Shown one piece after another: positions 1 through 6,623 of a DNA stretch of 21,550 nt. The notes under the pieces are model-generated. The model had not been told where the DNA came from, did no database searches, and worked only from the letters and a program-made list of their open reading frames with translations. The translations under genes were made by a program, and so were the position numbers. This DNA is from an uncultured Oscillospiraceae bacterium (GTDB lineage: Bacteria > Bacillota > Clostridia > Oscillospirales > Oscillospiraceae). Every line of letters starts with the position of its first letter. Position 1 is the first letter of the stretch. Where the stretch lies: positions 1 through 21,550 of the forward strand of contig CAKTQM010000030.1 in the NCBI GenBank assembly GCA_934597125.1, given 5' to 3'.

Positions 1-317
1 CGGCTCAGCTCCTTGCCGGACAGCTCCATCAGGATGCGGCCGTCTCCGGTGGGGGTGATGAAGCTGTCGTGCTTCTCGGCGGTGAAGCCGGTCATGGGCT
101 GGAACCAGTGGGTGAAGTGGGTAGCGCCCAGCTCGGTAGCCCAGTCCTTCATGGCGCAGGCGATCTCATCGGCAATGGAACGATCCAGCGACTTCCCCTG
201 CGCCTGACATTGCTGCCAGGCCTGATAGACGTCAGCGCTGAGACGCTGTCGCATTTTGTCCTCGGTAAACACCATGCTGCCGAAGATGTCAGGGATCTTT
301 GTCACATTCTCGTTCAT
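1..317 (-). CDS. glnN: Type III glutamine synthetase, N-terminal part (runs off the left edge)
   Basis: About 105 N-terminal residues of a glutamine synthetase, which makes glutamine from glutamate, ammonia and ATP in the cytoplasm. The start reads MNENVTKIPDIFGSMVF. Around residues 65-100 are HFTHWFQPMTG and a stretch with KHDSF and GDGRILMELSG, which are hallmarks of the long type III (GlnN) family; those proteins are about 700 residues, so most of the gene lies outside the window. The ATG follows an AAGGAGAA site about 8 bases upstream. It sits 39 bp behind the SpoIIM-like gene and is probably the third gene of the gltX operon, which would link glutamate charging with glutamine synthesis. 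The family call is firm. Whether an extra promoter lies inside the upstream gene cannot be seen. Confidence 0.9.
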   Translation of the reverse strand, partial: MNENVTKIPDIFGSMVFTEDKMRQRLSADVYQAWQQCQAQGKSLDRSIADEIACAMKDWATELGATHFTHWFQPMTGFTAEKHDSFITPTGDGRILMELSGKELS

Positions 318-335
318 TGTATGATTCTCCTTTCA

Positions 336-350
336 CCGCGCTTTGCGCGG
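336..350 (-). repeat. Small GC-rich hairpin before glnN
   Basis: CCGCGC-TTT-GCGCGG is a perfect 6-bp stem with a 3-base loop, placed between the SpoIIM-like stop and the glnN ribosome binding site. No T-run follows on the minus strand, so it is not an ordinary terminator. It may stabilise a processed glnN transcript or tune its expression; this is inference. Confidence 0.5.
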
Positions 351-356
351 GTAATA

Positions 357-974
357 TCACATGAAAAGCGCCATTACGTGGGGGGTCACATAGACTTCCG
401 CCACGGCGGCCACCACCAGAAGAGACAGAATATGCATGAGGAACATCCGCAGCAGGTTCAGCAACAGAGGTTTCATCACGCCTTTTGTATTTTTGCGGAC
501 ATACTGTGTGGTGCGTCTGCACAGCAGAAAACCGGCGGAAAAGGCCAGCAGCAGAGCGGACAACTCGAAGATACCATGGGGAAGGATGCCGGCGAAATAC
601 ACCGCCAGCGAAGCGCCGTTGTTGAGGAAATACGCGGCAAACACGCCTAAGATCAGGGCATTGGTGCCCAACGCCAGCGCCGTCAGATAGAGGAAGGGGA
701 TAAAGCCGTACAGGATACTGACGCCGCAGGCCCGCAGGTTATTGCCGAACAGAGCCAGCAGGTCGATGCCATCCTCGGTGACAATGTCGTTGGCATCCAG
801 CAGCTGCTGGAAGTAGTTGACAACAAACTCCGGAATATTCCGGTTGAAAATGCCCAGTGCAAAGGACAGCAGCGCGACGATGACAAAAGCGGCAGCGGTG
901 ATCAGCAGGGCCTCGCCCAGTTCCTCACGGTAGAAGCGCCACAGGGCGCGGTGTTGTTGCTTTAGCCAGTTCAT
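357..974 (-). CDS. SpoIIM/DUF95-family integral membrane protein
   Basis: A 205-residue multi-spanning membrane protein. Hydrophobic segments lie near residues 23-43, 90-115, 120-150 and 180-200. The stretch ILPHGIFELSALLLAFSAG is typical of the COG1300/DUF95 family that is often annotated as stage II sporulation protein M. B. subtilis SpoIIM acts in engulfment with SpoIID and SpoIIP, but the PHGIFE form also occurs in non-sporulating bacteria and archaea, so an engulfment role is not established and no symbol is given. The ATG lies 3 bases after the gltX stop with only a weak GGGG ribosome site, which suggests translational coupling to gltX. Confidence 0.8.
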   Translation of the reverse strand: MNWLKQQHRALWRFYREELGEALLITAAAFVIVALLSFALGIFNRNIPEFVVNYFQQLLDANDIVTEDGIDLLALFGNNLRACGVSILYGFIPFLYLTALALGTNALILGVFAAYFLNNGASLAVYFAGILPHGIFELSALLLAFSAGFLLCRRTTQYVRKNTKGVMKPLLLNLLRMFLMHILSLLVVAAVAEVYVTPHVMALFM

Positions 975-977
975 CGT

Positions 978-2462
978 TTACCCCAGCTTGGCAAGGCCGG
1001 CTTTCAGGCGGCACAGCGTTTCCTCACGGCCCAGGATCTGGCAGATCTCCACAGCGCCGCCGGGAGTCACCAGCTTGCCGGCGGCGGCAATGCGCACCGG
1101 CCACATGAGGGTGGCGTTTTTTACGCCCAGCTGCTCGGCCAGGGCGATGAGGCTGTCGTGAATGGCATCCGTCGTCCAGTGGGGCAGCTGCTCCAGCATG
1201 GGGATGGCGGACTCCAGCATGGTCTTGCAGACCTCGGGATTGGTCTTGGACTTTTTGTTGGTGAAGAAGTCGATGCCATATTCGGGGCAGGCGTCAAAGA
1301 AATCCACCTTTTCGGGGATGTCCGTCAGCTTTTCGCAGCGGGCCTGCAGGAGACCTGCGATGGAGGCGATGTCGAAATTGCCCTTGACGCTCTGGCGGAT
1401 GTAGGGCTCGGCTACCTTGGCGAAGGCGGCAGGCTCCATGGCCCGCAGATAGACGGCGTTGAAGTGATCCAGCTTGGCGATATCAAAGATGGCAGGAGAC
1501 TTGGAGATACCCGTCATATCGAAGACCTTCGTCAGCTCCTCCAGCGAGAAGATCTCCTGCTCGGCGTACTCGCCCTTGGGCGACCAGCCCAGAAGGGCCA
1601 CGTAGTTGAGGATGGCTTCAGTCAGATAGCCCTGGGCTTTCAGATCCTCATAGCTGGGGTCGCCGTGACGCTTGGACATTTTGTTCTGGGCGTCACGCAT
1701 GACGGGGGAGCAGTGGACGTAGGTGGGAACCTCCCAGCCAAAGGCATGGTACAGCAGATCATACTTGGGCGCGGAGGACAGATACTCGCTGCCCCGCACC
1801 ACGTGGGTAATGCCCATCAAATGATCGTCGATGACATTGGCGAAGTTATAAGTGGGCAGACCGTCCCGTTTCAGCAGCACCTGATCATCCAGAGTGCTGT
1901 TTTCCACAGTGATATCGCCGAAGATGGCATCATGGAAGGTGGTAGTGCCCTCGGCGGGGATCCTCTGGCGGATCACGTAGGGTTCACCGGCCGCTACGCG
2001 CTTCAGGGCATCCTCCAGAGGCAGATCACGACAGGGGTCGGCGGCGCGGTCAAATTCACCGGAATCCTCCTCGGACTCCGCCTTTTCGCAGAAACAGTAG
2101 TAAGCGCCGCCTTTTTCCACCAGCAGGCGGGCATACTTGCCGTAGGTATCCCGGCGCTGGGACTGGATGTAAGGTGCCACGGGGCCGCCCACATCGGGGC
2201 CTTCATCATGGGTCAGGCTGCATTCGGCCATAGTGCGGTAGATCACGTCGGTGGCGCCTTCCACCAGACGGCCCTGGTCGGTATCTTCGATCCGCAGGAT
2301 GAAGGTGCCGCCGTGGTTGCGGGCGATCAGCCAGGTGTACAGCGCCGTGCGCAGGTTGCCCACGTGCATATAGCCGGTGGGAGACGGCGCAAAGCGGGTA
2401 CGCACCTTTCCGCGGGGGATTTTTTCCTCCATTTGGGTAAAATAGTTCATATCCATCGCCAT
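978..2462 (-). CDS. gltX: Glutamate--tRNA ligase (GluRS)
   Basis: A class I aminoacyl-tRNA synthetase of 494 residues that charges tRNA-Glu using ATP. The N-terminal catalytic core has VRTRFAPSPTGYMHVGNLRTA, with HVGN as the HIGH-type ATP motif, then LRIEDTDQ. The second signature, KMSKRHGDPS, lies near residues 262-271. The helical C-terminal anticodon-binding region fills the rest, and the length is normal for the family. The chosen ATG has GGAGGAAAG six bases upstream; two more in-frame ATGs follow within five codons but are less well placed. A good promoter lies just upstream (2501-2528). It is the first gene of a leftward operon with the SpoIIM-like gene and glnN. Whether the enzyme also charges tRNA-Gln for GatCAB amidation cannot be told here. 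Confidence 0.96.
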   Translation of the reverse strand: MAMDMNYFTQMEEKIPRGKVRTRFAPSPTGYMHVGNLRTALYTWLIARNHGGTFILRIEDTDQGRLVEGATDVIYRTMAECSLTHDEGPDVGGPVAPYIQSQRRDTYGKYARLLVEKGGAYYCFCEKAESEEDSGEFDRAADPCRDLPLEDALKRVAAGEPYVIRQRIPAEGTTTFHDAIFGDITVENSTLDDQVLLKRDGLPTYNFANVIDDHLMGITHVVRGSEYLSSAPKYDLLYHAFGWEVPTYVHCSPVMRDAQNKMSKRHGDPSYEDLKAQGYLTEAILNYVALLGWSPKGEYAEQEIFSLEELTKVFDMTGISKSPAIFDIAKLDHFNAVYLRAMEPAAFAKVAEPYIRQSVKGNFDIASIAGLLQARCEKLTDIPEKVDFFDACPEYGIDFFTNKKSKTNPEVCKTMLESAIPMLEQLPHWTTDAIHDSLIALAEQLGVKNATLMWPVRIAAAGKLVTPGGAVEICQILGREETLCRLKAGLAKLG

Positions 2463-2500
2463 AATTCTTTCCTCCGGCTTTTTGACAAATTTACTTATCT

Positions 2501-2528
2501 ATTATATGTTTTTCCAAGGAAAAGTCAA
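2501..2528 (-). promoter_or_regulatory. Sigma-A promoter of gltX
   Basis: On the minus strand, TTGACT (2523-2528) is followed after 16 bases by a perfect TATAAT (2501-2506). Transcription would start near 2494, giving a leader of about 30 bases before the gltX ATG. That is too short for a T-box. Confidence 0.8.
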
Positions 2529-2547
2529 TGACGATCATGGGATTCCA

Positions 2548-2576
2548 TTGATTTTTTGCCAAAAACGTGATAGGAT
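2548..2576 (+). promoter_or_regulatory. Sigma-A promoter of trpS
   Basis: TTGATT (2548-2553), a 17-base spacer and TAGGAT (2571-2576). The predicted leader of about 45 bases contains the hairpin ACGGAT-GGAAT-ATCCGT (2595-2611) just before the ribosome site. The leader is too short for a T-box and shows no T-box core. Confidence 0.6.
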
Positions 2577-2629
2577 AGGGAGCGCAAGAAGAATACGGAT
2601 GGAATATCCGTGATAATGTGAGGTAGAAA

Positions 2630-3628
2630 ATGGCTGATACGAAAAAGAGAATTTTCAGCGGCATCCAGCCCTCCGGCGAGTTGACGCTGGGCTCCTATAT
2701 GGGCGCCATCAAGAATTGGGTGGATCTGCAGGACGAGTACGACTGCCTGTACTGTATCGTGGACATGCACGCCATCACGGTGCGGCAGGATCCCGCCACG
2801 CTGCGCAAGCGCAGCGTCAACCAGCTGGCACAGTACATCGCCTGCGGTCTGGATCCCCAGAAGAACATCATGTTTATTCAGAGCCATGTGCCCCAGCACG
2901 CGGAGCTGAGCTGGATCCTGGGCTGCTATACCCAGTTCGGCGAGCTGAGCCGCATGACCCAGTTCAAAGCCAAGTCCGCCCAGCACGCCGACAACATCAC
3001 GGCGGGACTGTTTACCTATCCGGTGCTGATGGCGGCGGATATCCTGCTGTATCAGGCGGATCTTGTGCCGGTGGGCGAGGATCAGCGCCAGCATGTGGAG
3101 CTGACCCGCGACATCGCCCAGCGCTTCAACAGCGTCTACAGCGATACCTTTGTGCTGCCGGAGGCGTTTATCCCCAAGGTCGGCGCGCGGCTCATGTCTT
3201 TGGACGATCCTACCACCAAGATGAGCAAATCCCTGCCGGACGGCTGTGTGAACCTGATGGATTCTCCCGAGGTCATCATGAAGAAGTTCAAGCGGGCCGT
3301 TACCGACTGTGAGACCGCCGTGAAGTACGACAAGGAAAACAAGGCCGGCATCTCCAATCTGCTGACGATCTATTGCGCCGCCACCGGAAAGACGCTTGCC
3401 GAGGCCGAGGCGGAGTTTGCGGGACAGGGCTACGGCGTGTTTAAGCCCGCCGTGGGCGAAGCCGTGGTGGAGCTGCTGCGTCCCATCCGCGAGGAGAGCC
3501 AGCGCATCATGGACGACAAGGCGTATCTGGAGAGTGTGTATCAGGAGGGCGCGGCCCGAGCCCGTCACCTGGCCCAGAAGACCCTCAGCAAGGTGCAGCG
3601 CAAGGTAGGCTTTGTGGCGGCAAAATAA
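2630..3628 (+). CDS. trpS: Tryptophan--tRNA ligase (TrpRS)
   Basis: A class I synthetase of 332 residues, the normal length for bacterial TrpRS, which charges tRNA-Trp. The N-terminal ATP-binding site reads [18 protein letters not shown]; the TLGS tetrad stands where most family members have a T-x-G-N or HIGH-like motif. [21 protein letters not shown] is the conserved tryptophan-binding and dimer region. The second signature, KMSKS, lies near residue 200. The ATG is preceded by GAGGT. The gene is divergent from gltX and appears monocistronic. No clear intrinsic terminator follows; only a weak CCAAA-TG-TTTGG repeat is present at 3632-3643. Confidence 0.96.
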   Translation: MADTKKRIFSGIQPSGELTLGSYMGAIKNWVDLQDEYDCLYCIVDMHAITVRQDPATLRKRSVNQLAQYIACGLDPQKNIMFIQSHVPQHAELSWILGCYTQFGELSRMTQFKAKSAQHADNITAGLFTYPVLMAADILLYQADLVPVGEDQRQHVELTRDIAQRFNSVYSDTFVLPEAFIPKVGARLMSLDDPTTKMSKSLPDGCVNLMDSPEVIMKKFKRAVTDCETAVKYDKENKAGISNLLTIYCAATGKTLAEAEAEFAGQGYGVFKPAVGEAVVELLRPIREESQRIMDDKAYLESVYQEGAARARHLAQKTLSKVQRKVGFVAAK

Positions 3629-3651
3629 GCACCAAATGTTTGGAATGTTTC

Positions 3652-3680
3652 TTGCAAAACCATTTCAAATCTGCTATACT
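3652..3680 (+). promoter_or_regulatory. Promoter of the NifU-like/GGGtGRT operon
   Basis: TTGCAA (3652-3657), a 17-base spacer and TATACT (3675-3680), with a TG one base upstream of the -10 (extended -10). The leader carries the perfect palindrome CCCCCGGGGG (3694-3703). This looks like a strong sigma-A promoter. Confidence 0.75.
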
Positions 3681-3746
3681 ATGCAATAGGAAACCCCCGG
3701 GGGATCCCGGCGATCATTTCAAATTAAAGAAAGGAACATCGTCATT

Positions 3747-4439
3747 ATGATCTATACGACTGAGGTTCAGCATATGTGTCCTGTGGCTAAGGGCGCTTAT
3801 CACGGCCCGGCTCCCATTCCCGAAGAGGGCAAGTGGGTGCAGGCCAAGGAGATCAGCGATATCTCCGGCTTTACCCATGGTATCGGCTGGTGCGCTCCCC
3901 AGCAGGGCGCCTGCAAGCTGACCCTGAATGTGAAGAACGGCGTCATCGAGGAGGCGCTGGTGGAAACCATCGGCTGCTCCGGCATGACCCACTCCGCCGC
4001 CATGGCTTCTGAAATTCTGATCGGCAAGACGATTCTGGAGGCGCTGAATACCGACCTGGTGTGCGACGCCATCAACACCGCCATGCGAGAGCTGTTTTTG
4101 CAGATCGTCTATGGCCGCACCCAGTCCGCGTTCTCCGAGGGCGGCCTGTCCGTGGGCGCCTCTTTGGAGGATCTGGGCAAGGGTCTGCGCTCCCAGGTGG
4201 GCACCATGTTCGCCACCAAGGAGAAGGGCCCCCGCTATCTGGAGATGGCCGAGGGCTATTGCAGCAAGCTGGCGCTGAACAAGGACGATGAGATCATCGG
4301 CTATGAATTTATCAGCCTGGGCAAGATGATGGACTTCATCAAGAAGGGCGACGACGCCAACGAGGCATTGAAGAAGGCCACCGGCCATTATGGCCAGTGG
4401 GACAGCGCGGTCAAGTATATTGACCCCCGCCACGAATAA
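3747..4439 (+). CDS. NifU/IscU-like iron-sulfur scaffold-type protein, partner of the GGGtGRT protein
   Basis: A 230-residue cytoplasmic protein. Residues 45-110 resemble the NifU N-terminal/IscU fold: GIGWCAPQQGACKLTLNV, then IEEALVETIGCSGMTHSAA and GKTILEALN. A later YCSKLA (171-176) recalls the HCSxLA third-ligand motif of IscU. Cysteines 49, 56, 77 and 172 are candidate metal or sulfur ligands. The spacing around the first IscU cysteine is altered (APQQGAC instead of APACGD), so this is a divergent branch, much longer than IscU (about 128 residues). No cysteine desulfurase gene is nearby, which argues against a standard ISC/SUF role. The gene lies 17 bp before the GGGtGRT gene and shares its promoter. 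The family likeness is good; the function is unknown. Confidence 0.82.
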   Translation: MIYTTEVQHMCPVAKGAYHGPAPIPEEGKWVQAKEISDISGFTHGIGWCAPQQGACKLTLNVKNGVIEEALVETIGCSGMTHSAAMASEILIGKTILEALNTDLVCDAINTAMRELFLQIVYGRTQSAFSEGGLSVGASLEDLGKGLRSQVGTMFATKEKGPRYLEMAEGYCSKLALNKDDEIIGYEFISLGKMMDFIKKGDDANEALKKATGHYGQWDSAVKYIDPRHE

Positions 4440-4456
4440 GGGAGGAGGACGAAATC

Positions 4457-5455
4457 ATGGCTCTGTTTGAAAGTTACGAGAGAAGAATCGACAAGATCAA
4501 CGGCGTCCTCGCCCAGTACGGCATCGGCTCCGTGGAGGAGTGCCGCGAGATCTGCAAGGCCAAGGGCTTTGATCCCTATGAGATCGTCAAGGGCATCCAG
4601 CCCATCTGTTTTGAGAACGCCTGCTGGGCGTATACCGTGGGCGCGGCCATCGCCATCAAGGCCGGTGTCAAGACCGCGGCTGAGGCGGCCAAGCTGATCG
4701 GCGTGGGTCTGCAGTCCTTCTGCATTGACGGCTCTGTGGCCGAGGATCGCAAGGTGGGTCTGGGTCACGGCAACCTGGGCGCCATGCTGCTGAGCGACGA
4801 GTCCAAGTGCTTCGCTTTCCTGGCCGGCCACGAGTCCTTCGCCGCCGCAGAGGGCGCTATCGGTATCGTCAAGAACGCCAACAAGGCCCGCAAGCAGCCC
4901 CTGCGCGTCATTCTGAACGGCCTGGGTAAGGACGCTGCGCAGATCATCAGCCGTATCAACGGTTTCACCTACGTGCAGACGCAGTTTGATTATTATACCG
5001 GCAAGCTGAATATTGTCCGCGAGATCCGCTATTCCGAGACTGAGCGCGCCGATGTCCGCTGCTACGGCGCTGACGATGTCCGCGAGGGCGTGGCTATCAT
5101 GCATCACGAGGGCGTGGATGTGTCCATCACCGGCAACTCCACCAACCCCACCCGATTCCAGCATCCTGTGGCGGGCACCTATAAGAAGGAATGCATCGAG
5201 CAGGGGAAGAAGTATTTCTCCGTGGCCTCCGGCGGCGGCACGGGCCGCACGCTGCATCCCGACAACATGGCCGCCGGCCCCGCCAGCTATGGTATGACCG
5301 ACACCATGGGTCGTATGCACTCTGACGCCCAGTTCGCGGGCTCCAGCTCCGTCCCCGCGCACGTGGAGATGATGGGCTTCCTGGGCATGGGCAACAATCC
5401 TATGGTTGGTGCTACCGTGGCCGTGGCTGTGGCGGTTGAGGAAGCTGTGAAGTAA
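4457..5455 (+). CDS. GGGtGRT family protein (function unknown)
   Basis: A 332-residue soluble protein carrying the signature GGGTGRT at residues 259-265, inside a highly conserved stretch that continues with LHPDNMAAGPASYGMTDTMG and HSDAQFAGSSSVPAHVEMMG. This matches the protein family named after that motif, for which I know no established activity. Other features are eight cysteines (29, 33, 51, 56, 89, 118, 202, 246), a glycine-rich GLGHGNLGAMLL near 101-112 and HHEGVDVSITGNSTNP near 216-231. The glycine-rich motifs suggest nucleotide or cofactor binding, which is inference. The ATG has GGGAGGAGGACG upstream. Its fixed partner is the NifU-like gene 17 bp before it, and the pair ends at a strong terminator. 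Confidence 0.9.
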   Translation: MALFESYERRIDKINGVLAQYGIGSVEECREICKAKGFDPYEIVKGIQPICFENACWAYTVGAAIAIKAGVKTAAEAAKLIGVGLQSFCIDGSVAEDRKVGLGHGNLGAMLLSDESKCFAFLAGHESFAAAEGAIGIVKNANKARKQPLRVILNGLGKDAAQIISRINGFTYVQTQFDYYTGKLNIVREIRYSETERADVRCYGADDVREGVAIMHHEGVDVSITGNSTNPTRFQHPVAGTYKKECIEQGKKYFSVASGGGTGRTLHPDNMAAGPASYGMTDTMGRMHSDAQFAGSSSVPAHVEMMGFLGMGNNPMVGATVAVAVAVEEAVK

Positions 5456-5476
5456 GAACGCATAACAGAGAAATGT

Positions 5477-5516
5477 AAAAAAAACACCCGCACACGATCG
5501 TGTGCGGGTGCTTTTT
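5477..5516 (+). terminator. Bidirectional terminator between the GGGtGRT gene and tetR
   Basis: A perfect 26-base palindrome (5485-5510, centre ACGATCGT) is flanked by an A-run on the left (5477-5484) and a T-run on the right (5512-5516). It therefore reads as an intrinsic terminator on both strands. It ends the rightward GGGtGRT operon and sits at the 3' end of the leftward tetR gene. Confidence 0.92.
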
Positions 5517-6123
5517 AACGGTCAGGCTCCACATCGGAGCGGTAACGGAGCTTGGCACCGCGGACGTGGTCTTGCAGTATGCAATCTGTAACACGGATCA
5601 ATTCCTCCGGCGTGCGGTCGATCTCGCCAATGAGCCAGCTTTCCAGCAGGCCGGTCAAGGCCACCACGTAGAAATGGGTGATCAGCTCAGTCTCCGCAGG
5701 GGCTGTGTCGTTGCGGATAGCGCCTACCTCGCGACCGAACTGCTCCACGGTGCGGTGGATGATGGCATGGATATCCCGTTCAAAAAAGCGCTTCAGGTGC
5801 TCCCGTCCTACGGAGCGCAGGGCACAGAGACAGACGGCGCGGTTTTCCTCGATATACCGGAACAGCTGCAGGAGACCCTCCTGCCACAGCAGCATCCCCT
5901 CGTGCTGGTGGAGAAGGGAGACCGCTTCATTTTGAAACATCCAGCGCATCAGATCGTAAAGATCTTCAAAGTGGTAGTAAAAATTCTGGCGCCGTATGCC
6001 GCAGCGCTCGGTAATATCATGAATGGTGATCTTGTCGATGGGCCGCTGCGCCATCAGCTCTTTCAATGCCGCCGCAAGGGCGTGCTTCGTCTGATCGGAA
6101 GCGGCGTAGGTACGTTTCTCCAC
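5515..6123 (-). CDS. TetR/AcrR-family transcriptional regulator
   Basis: A 202-residue repressor-type protein. The N-terminal TetR DNA-binding domain covers residues 8-55: LKELMAQRPIDKITIHDI, then GIRRQNFYYHFEDLYDL, the typical recognition helix ending. The C-terminal ligand domain resembles the TetR_C_8/DhaS-like branch. I chose the GTG start at 6123 because AGGAGGGAT lies eight bases upstream. An in-frame ATG eight codons earlier (6147) overlaps the TATAAT of the promoter, so it would lie upstream of the transcript start. The gene diverges from the small protein/MMPL/GLUG operon and probably represses it and itself. The ligand is unknown. Confidence 0.88.
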   Translation of the reverse strand: MEKRTYAASDQTKHALAAALKELMAQRPIDKITIHDITERCGIRRQNFYYHFEDLYDLMRWMFQNEAVSLLHQHEGMLLWQEGLLQLFRYIEENRAVCLCALRSVGREHLKRFFERDIHAIIHRTVEQFGREVGAIRNDTAPAETELITHFYVVALTGLLESWLIGEIDRTPEELIRVTDCILQDHVRGAKLRYRSDVEPDR

Positions 6124-6145
6124 GGCTGATCCCTCCTGTGCCGCC

Positions 6146-6175
6146 ATTATATCATGGGAAAGGGAAAAAAGCCAA
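6146..6175 (-). promoter_or_regulatory. Promoter of the tetR gene
   Basis: Minus strand: TTGGCT (6170-6175), an 18-base spacer and a perfect TATAAT (6146-6151). The predicted start near 6139 leaves a very short leader ending in AGGAGGG and a GTG start codon. Confidence 0.65.
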
Positions 6176-6220
6176 TAGGGTAAATGGCGTCAGTGCAAAA
6201 ATCTGACACAGGGAATGCAT

Positions 6221-6260
6221 TTGACCTTTGCTTTTGCGGAGGATATCCGGTATGCTATCC
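6221..6260 (+). promoter_or_regulatory. Probable promoter/operator region of the MMPL operon
   Basis: TTGACC (6221-6226) is a good -35 element, but no clean -10 lies 16-18 bases downstream. TATGCT (6251-6256) is a possible -10 for a weaker TTGCTT (6228-6233). Overlapping this is the inverted repeat GGATA-N10-TATCC (6241-6260), which also contains the palindrome GGATATCC. This is a plausible TetR-type operator in the divergent region. Confidence 0.35.
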
Positions 6261-6287
6261 TGGATCATACGACTTTAGGAGGCATTT

Positions 6288-6623
6288 ATGATCCGATATC
6301 ATGTGGTGTTGGAGAGTCCGTTGGGAGAGCGAAGCGGCATCCTGACCCTGCGGGGCAGCGGTGACGCCGTAACGGGTACGCTGTCCCTGCTGGGTGTGGA
6401 TAATCCGGTAACAGGCGCATGGGAGGGCGCGAGCCTTGTTCTGCGCCATGTGCTGCGCACCGGACTGAGTGCGCTGGAATGCAGTACGCGCCTTGATGAG
6501 GAAAACGGCGGACTGCGGGGAATCGTCCGCAGCGGCGGAGTTCAGATGCCGCTGCGGGGGACGCGGCTGGAGGAAGAGGAACGAAAGGAGGTGCAGAGCC
6601 ATGGCACAGAAGACCGCCCATAA
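6288..6623 (+). CDS. Small beta-rich protein, first gene of the MMPL operon (unknown)
   Basis: A 111-residue protein I do not recognise. It alternates short hydrophobic strands with Gly/Asn turns, for example GILTLRGSGDAVTGTLSLLG, NPVTGAWEGASLVL and GGLRGIVRSG, which suggests a small all-beta fold such as a lipocalin-like or half-barrel domain (inference). There is no signal peptide or membrane segment, so it should be cytoplasmic. The tail is charged (RLEEEERKEVQSH). The ATG has AGGAGG seven bases upstream. Its last 23 bases overlap the start of the MMPL gene, so the two are translationally coupled. A ligand-binding or accessory role for the transporter is possible but unproven. Confidence 0.75.
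   Translation: MIRYHVVLESPLGERSGILTLRGSGDAVTGTLSLLGVDNPVTGAWEGASLVLRHVLRTGLSALECSTRLDEENGGLRGIVRSGGVQMPLRGTRLEEEERKEVQSHGTEDRP

Noticed and set aside
1158..2531. A 457-codon open frame on the plus strand across gltX
   Set aside because: It lies antisense to a clear GluRS with full motifs, and its product is Gly/His/Val-rich with no family features. It is a by-product of GC-rich codon use.
2463..2629. T-box riboswitch upstream of gltX or trpS
   Set aside because: Both predicted leaders are under 50 bases and lack the T-box sequence and antiterminator.
2525..3568. A 347-codon open frame on the minus strand across trpS
   Set aside because: Antisense to an intact TrpRS. The composition is rich in His/Leu/Gln, as expected for shadow frames, and there is no ribosome site.
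3632..3643. CCAAA-TG-TTTGG repeat after trpS as a terminator
   Set aside because: The stem is only five A/T-rich pairs with a two-base loop and no proper T-run.
6124..6147. ATG start for the TetR gene at 6147
   Set aside because: It overlaps the TATAAT promoter element, and AGGAGGG is correctly placed only for the GTG at 6123.
6469..6600. An upstream extension of the MMPL reading frame
   Set aside because: The extra 44 residues are Arg/Cys-rich and overlap the small protein. The ATG at 6601 has a strong AAAGGAGGTG site and matches the usual MMPL start.
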